Shown here: positions 59,627 to 64,000 of the stretch, piece by piece | Layout of the letters: each line of letters starts with the position of its first letter | Numbering within the stretch: position 1 is the stretch's first letter | Assembly: GCA_964347615.1 (NCBI GenBank) | Contig: CAYFZO010000008.1 | Coordinates: 11,138 to 75,137 of the forward strand | Source of the DNA: CAYFZO01 sp964347615 | GTDB lineage: Bacteria > Pseudomonadota > Gammaproteobacteria > Poriferisulfidales > Oxydemutatoraceae | Direction: 5' to 3' | DNA length: 64,000 nt | The notes under the pieces: model-generated | Told to the model about the DNA's origin: nothing | Databases searched by the model: none | Seen by the model: only the letters and a program-made list of their open reading frames with translations | Position numbers and translations under genes: made by a program

Positions 59627-61398
59627 TGAACGCGTTGATGCCGCCTCGATCCACATTGAACAGAGCCTTTTCGTCCGCCGTTTACGGGCGTCTGCTGGGT
59701 TACGCTTGGAGGCACCGCAAGGCGTTGTTGCTCGCGGTCGCCGGCATGATCGTGTACTCGTTGACCGATACGGGATTTGCGGCGCTGATGAAGCCCTTGT
59801 TCGACGAACACGTCGTCGGCGGCTGGCGGACGCATTCCTGGCTGTTGCCCGGCGCGGTCGTCGTCGTGCTTTTCCTGAGAGGGGCCGGCAGTTTTTTGTC
59901 GGTGTACTACATGGAATACGTCGGCAATTGGGTTACCAAGGAACTGCGTTCCGACATGTTCGCCCGCCTGCTGCAACTGCCGACGTCTTATTTCGACGCG
60001 ACGCCGCACGGCGCGACGGTGTCGAAGTTGACTTTCAACGTCGAGAAGACCACGACGGTCTCCGCCAAGACCTTGACTTTTCTGGTCAGGGACACGTTGA
60101 CCGTGGTCGGCCTGATCGCGTGGCTTTTTTATCTCGAATGGCGGCTTGCGATGATATTCCTGCTTTCCGCGCCTTTGATTGCTTGGCTGACCACGTTGGC
60201 CGGACGCCGCCTGCGCAAGGTTTCGCACCGGGTGCAGCGCACCATGGGCGTTGTCACCGACGACGTGCAGCACGCGATTCGGGCCAATCTGGCAGTCAAG
60301 ATTTTCGGCAGCCACGAGGTCGAACGCGAGAACTTCGAGAACGACCTCGAAACCAACCGCAAGGAAAGGATGCGCATGGCCGTGGTGAGAGCGTTGAACG
60401 CGCCGGTCGCGGTGTTTCTGGCCGGAATCGGTCTTGCGACGGTGATTTACGTCGGGATGCAGGAAGGTTTTTATCAGGCCGCGTCGGCGGGCACTTTCGC
60501 GTCGTTCATTACCGCGGTGCTGCTGCTGTTTCGTCCGTTGCGCAACCTGGTCAGGCTCAACGCGGTACTGCAGGACGGTCTCGCCGCCGCCGAGGACGTC
60601 TTTCGCTTTCTCGACGAGCCGGTCGAGGAAATCGGGCGGCGGAACAAATCGTTGCGGAGTGAAGGCAAGATTCGTTTCAGGAACGTCCACCTAAGTTACA
60701 ACGAGGCAGCCGACCCCGCGCTTGAAGGCATAGACCTTGAGATCGCGCCGGGTGAGACGGTTGCGCTGGTCGGGCGTTCTGGCGCCGGCAAGTCAAGCCT
60801 CGCACAATTGATTCCGCGTCTGTACGAACCGACCACGGGCTCGATCGAGCTCGACGGGCGCGATATCGCCGAGATTCCGCTCGCCGACTTGCGCGCGCAA
60901 ATTACCTACGTGCCTCAGAACACGGTGCTTGCGAACGCTACGATTGCGAAAAACGTCGCCTGCGGCGGCGATTACGACCTCGGCGAGGTGATCGAGGCGG
61001 CGCGCAAAGCACACGCACTTGAGTTCATCGAGCGCCTGCCCGAAGGCTTCGACACCGAACTGCACAACAACGCAAGCCTGTTGTCGGAAGGGCAAAGACA
61101 ACGCATTGCGATTGCCCGTGCGCTGTTCAAGGACGCGCCGGTGCTGATTCTCGACGAAGCGACTTCGTCGCTCGACGCCGATTCCGAACGTCAGGTTCAA
61201 GCCGCGCTCGCCGAGGTCCTGAAAGGTCGCACCGCAATCATCATCGCCCATCGCTTTTCCACAATCGAGAAAGTCAAGCGCATCATCGTCTTGGAACGGG
61301 GAAAGATCATCGAGCAGGGCGCGCACCAAGAGTTGCTTTCCCGCGACGGTTTCTACGCCGGGCTTTATCGTGGGCACGGCAAACGCGCGTTGATTTGA
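59626..61398 (+). CDS. msbA: Lipid A flippase MsbA
   Basis: This 590-residue ABC half-transporter flips lipid A-core across the inner membrane. Six N-terminal membrane helices are followed by the ATPase: Walker A LVGRSGAGKSSLAQLIPRLY, signature LLSEGQRQRIAIARALF and Walker B VLILDEATSSLD. The segment GSHEVERENFEN is the usual cytoplasmic-loop sequence. The ATG at 59626 shares its A with the comEC stop. The lpxK gene follows 42 bp later, the conserved order. Confidence 0.95.
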   Translation: MNALMPPRSTLNRAFSSAVYGRLLGYAWRHRKALLLAVAGMIVYSLTDTGFAALMKPLFDEHVVGGWRTHSWLLPGAVVVVLFLRGAGSFLSVYYMEYVGNWVTKELRSDMFARLLQLPTSYFDATPHGATVSKLTFNVEKTTTVSAKTLTFLVRDTLTVVGLIAWLFYLEWRLAMIFLLSAPLIAWLTTLAGRRLRKVSHRVQRTMGVVTDDVQHAIRANLAVKIFGSHEVERENFENDLETNRKERMRMAVVRALNAPVAVFLAGIGLATVIYVGMQEGFYQAASAGTFASFITAVLLLFRPLRNLVRLNAVLQDGLAAAEDVFRFLDEPVEEIGRRNKSLRSEGKIRFRNVHLSYNEAADPALEGIDLEIAPGETVALVGRSGAGKSSLAQLIPRLYEPTTGSIELDGRDIAEIPLADLRAQITYVPQNTVLANATIAKNVACGGDYDLGEVIEAARKAHALEFIERLPEGFDTELHNNASLLSEGQRQRIAIARALFKDAPVLILDEATSSLDADSERQVQAALAEVLKGRTAIIIAHRFSTIEKVKRIIVLERGKIIEQGAHQELLSRDGFYAGLYRGHGKRALI

Positions 61399-61440
61399 AC
61401 GCCGCAGCTGCGCCACGGAGCGAACCCAGCGCCGGAATCG

Positions 61441-62493
61441 ATGAAGGAGCCGCTTTCCGTTTTCCTGCAGCGGACGTGGTACGGCGACCATCCCTTGTGC
61501 CGCCTGCTGACGCCGCTGTCGGGGGTGACCGCGGCGGCGGTCGCTGCGCGGCGAGCCTGGTTTCGCCGCGTGAAACCGGCGACGGCGCCGTTGCCGGTCA
61601 TCGTCGTGGGCGGTTTGACCGTCGGCGGCACCGGCAAAACACCGCTGGTCGCCGCATTGGCCGAGTACTTGAAAAGCAAGGGGCGCAAGCCGGGCATCGT
61701 CAGCCGGGGCTACGGCGCACGTCGTCGCGACTATCCGTACCGGGTGCAAACCGGTGATTCCGCCGATCAAGTCGGCGACGAACCTCTGTTGTTGCGGCGC
61801 AGGACCGGTTGTCCGGTCGTGATCGACCCGGACCGTCGCCGCGCGGTGGTTCATCTCGCCGAGCAGACCGACGCCGACATCGACATCGTAGTGAGCGACG
61901 ACGGCTTGCAGCATTACCGGCTGCACCGCGACGTCGAGATCGCGGTGATTGACGGACGACGAGGATTCGGCAACGGCAAACTGCTGCCGGCGGGGCCTTT
62001 GCGCGAACCGCGTTCACGTTTGGCCGCGGTCGACGCGATCGTGGTCAACGGCGACGGCGAAGCTTTCCGCGACGCAGCCCGGATCCCGACGCGGGCAAGG
62101 TGGTTTTCGATGACGATCAAGCCGCTTGGGTTCGAGAACCTCGCGACCGGGGAAGCACTGCCTCCCGACGCTTTCGCCGGACGCGTCGCGCACGCTTGCG
62201 CCGGCATCGGCGACCCGCGGCGTTTCTTCGACGTGCTTGCTGAGCTCGGGGTGCGTGCGACGCCGCACGTCTATCCCGACCATCATCGTTACCGGTCGCG
62301 CGACCTGGTCTTCACGGACGCCGCACCGGTGATTGTTACCGAGAAAGATGCTGTAAAATGCCGTGACTTCCCCGATTCCAAGGTATGGTTCCTGAAAGTC
62401 GAAGCGGTACTCGAGGACGAGTTCTGGGAAGGCTTGGACGCGCGTCTCGCACGAAAAATCGGCACGCCGGTCAACGAGGAAGCCCGATGGTGA
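61441..62493 (+). CDS. lpxK: Tetraacyldisaccharide 4'-kinase
   Basis: This 350-residue membrane-associated kinase phosphorylates the lipid A precursor. Walker A is GGLTVGGTGKTPLVAAL (about 59-75), preceded by an N-terminal hydrophobic segment. GIVSRGYGAR and DIVVSDDGLQHYRLHRDVEI are family signatures. It overlaps ycaR by seven bases. Length is typical (E. coli 328). Confidence 0.95.
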   Translation: MKEPLSVFLQRTWYGDHPLCRLLTPLSGVTAAAVAARRAWFRRVKPATAPLPVIVVGGLTVGGTGKTPLVAALAEYLKSKGRKPGIVSRGYGARRRDYPYRVQTGDSADQVGDEPLLLRRRTGCPVVIDPDRRRAVVHLAEQTDADIDIVVSDDGLQHYRLHRDVEIAVIDGRRGFGNGKLLPAGPLREPRSRLAAVDAIVVNGDGEAFRDAARIPTRARWFSMTIKPLGFENLATGEALPPDAFAGRVAHACAGIGDPRRFFDVLAELGVRATPHVYPDHHRYRSRDLVFTDAAPVIVTEKDAVKCRDFPDSKVWFLKVEAVLEDEFWEGLDARLARKIGTPVNEEARW

Positions 62494-62687
62494 ACGAAGA
62501 ACTGCTCGACATTCTGGTCTGCCCGGTCACCAAAGGCCCGCTGATTTACGACAAGGAACGGCAGGAACTGATTTCGCTGTCGGCGCGTTTGGCGTACCCG
62601 GTGCGCGACGGGCTGCCGATCATGCTTGAAGACGAAGCGCGGAATATCTCCCAAGAAGAATATGAGCGTTACGAGCGGCGGCGTTGA
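62487..62687 (+). CDS. ycaR: Trm112-family small protein YcaR
   Basis: This 66-residue protein has ELLDILVCPVTKGPLIYD, YPVRDGLPIMLEDEAR and a charged tail, the Trm112/YcaR pattern. Only one of the usual zinc cysteines is visible (LVCPVTKG). The molecular role is not established to my knowledge. The start lies within lpxK and the end overlaps kdsB by 26 bases. Confidence 0.93.
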   Translation: MVNEELLDILVCPVTKGPLIYDKERQELISLSARLAYPVRDGLPIMLEDEARNISQEEYERYERRR

Positions 62688-63420
62688 CGCTTTCAGGGTC
62701 GTCATCCCCGCGCGGCGCGCTTCGCAAAGGCTTGCGGACAAGCCGCTGCGCAAGCTGGTCGGCAAGCCGTTGATTCTTCACGTGCACGACAACGCGCTTC
62801 GCAGCGGCGCGGAACGGGTGGTTGTCGCAACCGATGACGAGGAAATCGCCGCGTGCGTTCGGGACGCCGGCGGCGAAGCGCGAATGACGTCTTCCGGCTG
62901 CGCCTCCGGGAGCGACCGTATCGCTGAAGCGATCGATTCGATGCGATGGCCGGACGAGATGGTCGTCGTCAACGTTCAAGGGGACGAGCCGTTTCTCGAA
63001 GCCGAGGACGTTCGCACCGTCGCGGGTGCGCTTGCACGTTTTCCCGACGCCGCGGTCAGCACCTTGTCGGCGACGCTCGAGCCTCGATATCGGGACGATC
63101 CGAACGTCGTCAAGGTCGTCACCGACGAACGCGGTGCGGCGTTGGATTTCAGCCGCTCGATGATCGAGCGCGAAGAGGGCATCTGCCGTCGTCATCTGGG
63201 GGTCTATGCTTATCGCTGCGGCTATTTGCGCCGGTTCACGCGGTTGCCGTCGCCGGAGATCGAGCGCCGCGAACGGCTTGAACAACTGCGCGCCTTGTTC
63301 CACGGCGACCTGATCCAGGTCAGCGAAGCGAGGTCCGAGATAGTGCTCGGCATAGACACCGAGGAGGATCTGCACGAAGCCGAGCGTCTGCTCGGCGAGC
63401 GACTTGCCGCGGCTTGGTAA
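62662..63420 (+). CDS. kdsB: CMP-KDO synthetase
   Basis: This 252-residue cytidylyltransferase activates KDO for lipopolysaccharide. Motifs: VVIPARRASQRLADKPL, DNALRSGAERVVVATDDEEI, MTSSGCASGSDRIAEA and VNVQGDEPFLEAEDV. The ATG at 62662 gives a normal length (E. coli 248); an upstream ATG at 62626 would lie deeper in ycaR. It ends the comEC-msbA-lpxK-ycaR-kdsB run. Confidence 0.95.
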   Translation: MSVTSGGVDAFRVVIPARRASQRLADKPLRKLVGKPLILHVHDNALRSGAERVVVATDDEEIAACVRDAGGEARMTSSGCASGSDRIAEAIDSMRWPDEMVVVNVQGDEPFLEAEDVRTVAGALARFPDAAVSTLSATLEPRYRDDPNVVKVVTDERGAALDFSRSMIEREEGICRRHLGVYAYRCGYLRRFTRLPSPEIERRERLEQLRALFHGDLIQVSEARSEIVLGIDTEEDLHEAERLLGERLAAAW

Positions 63421-63448
63421 GGTGCTGCTCGAGGGCACATCTGGATCG

Positions 63449-63695
63449 CGCCGTGCCGTCCTCGATCCGACGGCTGCGTCGAGCGGGTCAACCGAACCCG
63501 TGCGCGAGGAGTTTTACTCTCAATACCAGGGAGAGGTCATTTGGCGTCGGTAATCAAGGGCTGGCCGAATACCGGCACCGATAAATCACTTCCGCCCGCA
63601 CCGGGCGCAGGCTTTGAACACTCCAGCGGAGTATCTTGAGTGCCTCGGAACGGCTGTTTGAAAGGGGATGGGTCTCATAATGTCCTGTATCCCGT
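63449..63695 (+). pseudogene. IS481-like transposase 3' remnant
   Basis: The segment from GACGGCTGCGTCGAGCGGGT to GGAACGGCTGTTTGAAAGG matches the last ~75 codons of the transposase at 18454-19422, with several single-base indels that destroy the frame. The closing codons here read RPHRA, then PAEYLECLGTAV and a stop, showing the C-terminus lost by frameshift in the fuller copy. The right terminus after it is degraded (GGTCTCATAATGTCC). Confidence 0.75.
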
Positions 63696-64000
63696 ATAAT
63701 GGCTGGTATCCAGTATGAGAGAGGCCATTTCTTGGGGTGCTTGATGGACGCAGGCAGAGCAGACCGTGATAGGGGTTGCCGTTGCCCGGGGCAGCGGCAA
63801 GTGCGCGATTGTCCGCGACCGACCGCGGCCGACCGCAGCTTGACACCGCCTACCCTCAAAGAGACCGCTGTGTCACCGTTGTATCACTCAACCCGGACGG
63901 CAACCGTGAATCATCTCGGCGAACGGCTTTTTGCTGTTGTCGTGCCGCCGGTCAAGGTGAAACCGACGTCCGTTGTGGTGCTTCCGCCGCCGCCCCCCCC
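63696..64000. other. Unassigned sequence at the window end
   Basis: About 300 bp lie after the IS remnant. They contain repeats of CCGCGACCGACCGCGGCCGA type and a GTG frame from 63907 reading NHLGERLFAVVVPPVKVKPT to the window edge, ending in a C-rich run. The frame could be the start of a gene continuing beyond the window, but there is no ribosome-binding site or motif to support it. Confidence 0.2.

Noticed and set aside
1..64000. Reverse transcriptase or template repeat to complete a diversity-generating retroelement
   Set aside because: I found no protein with a YADD-type polymerase motif and no third copy of the RGGSW-GFRL segment within the window.
1..64000. CRISPR array
   Set aside because: The direct repeats seen are IS ends, gene duplications or coiled-coil gene copies. 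None shows short repeats with regular unique spacers.

Overview
The window looks like a chromosome segment of a GC-rich, sulfide-oxidising gammaproteobacterium; I cannot fix the genus. The gammaproteobacterial assignment rests on gene order: glyA-nrdR-ribD-ribE-ribBA-ribH-nusB-thiL-pgpA, ccmABCDEFGHI, lolC-lolD, comEC-msbA-lpxK-ycaR-kdsB, and mfd-csiV. Sulfur oxidation rests on a flavocytochrome c sulfide dehydrogenase pair (fccA, fccB) beside a NapC/NirT-like tetraheme cytochrome. One 100-N assembly gap shows that this is a draft scaffold.

Layout. Positions 1-11,100 form an AT-richer accessory block. It holds insertion-sequence scraps, a decayed DUF4209-like gene, and a vsr gene divergent from a tightly coupled operon: C5 DNA methyltransferase, ParB-like protein, SNF2 helicase, DUF3883 nuclease. 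A KAP-family P-loop NTPase follows. The block ends at the 3' end of ssrA (tmRNA), a common integration site. Positions 11,525-17,108 carry purL and the periplasmic methionine sulfoxide reductase pair msrP-msrQ. Positions 17,095-25,000 are a second accessory stretch: a stand-alone adenine DNA methyltransferase, an IS481-like element with visible terminal inverted repeats, and two tandem copies of a kinase-like/FGE-sulfatase membrane protein separated and followed by 652-bp IS-derived remnants. Positions 25,079-34,522 are core: glyA, nrdR, riboflavin synthesis with an embedded HslV-like gene, nusB, thiL, pgpA and gltX. On the minus strand, 34,553-45,797 contains csiV (gap and 299-bp tandem duplication), mfd, four tandem sulfotransferases, fccB, fccA and the tetraheme cytochrome. 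Positions 45,962-53,698 hold the complete cytochrome c maturation operon, with a 900-bp in-frame duplication inside ccmI. It runs directly into lolC and lolD. Four tandem small coiled-coil/transmembrane genes (two intact, two broken) and a DUF2062 gene follow on the minus strand. Positions 57,287-63,420 are comEC, msbA, lpxK, ycaR and kdsB; the window ends in another IS scrap.

How the parts fit. The ccm operon matures c-type cytochromes such as FccA and the tetraheme protein encoded next to it. MsbA, LpxK, KdsB and LolCD serve outer-membrane biogenesis. A recurring theme is tandem duplication at several scales: 0.2-kb small genes, 299 bp at gltX/csiV, 900 bp in ccmI, about 1.05-kb sulfotransferase units, and a 2.7-kb kinase/FGE unit.

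The most notable observations are the kinase/FGE pair, whose C-terminal 24-residue segment is hypervariable in the manner of a diversity-generating-retroelement target, and the Vsr/C5-methylase/ParB/SNF2/DUF3883 operon, which I cannot match to a named defence system. No tRNA, rRNA, CRISPR array or reverse transcriptase was found.
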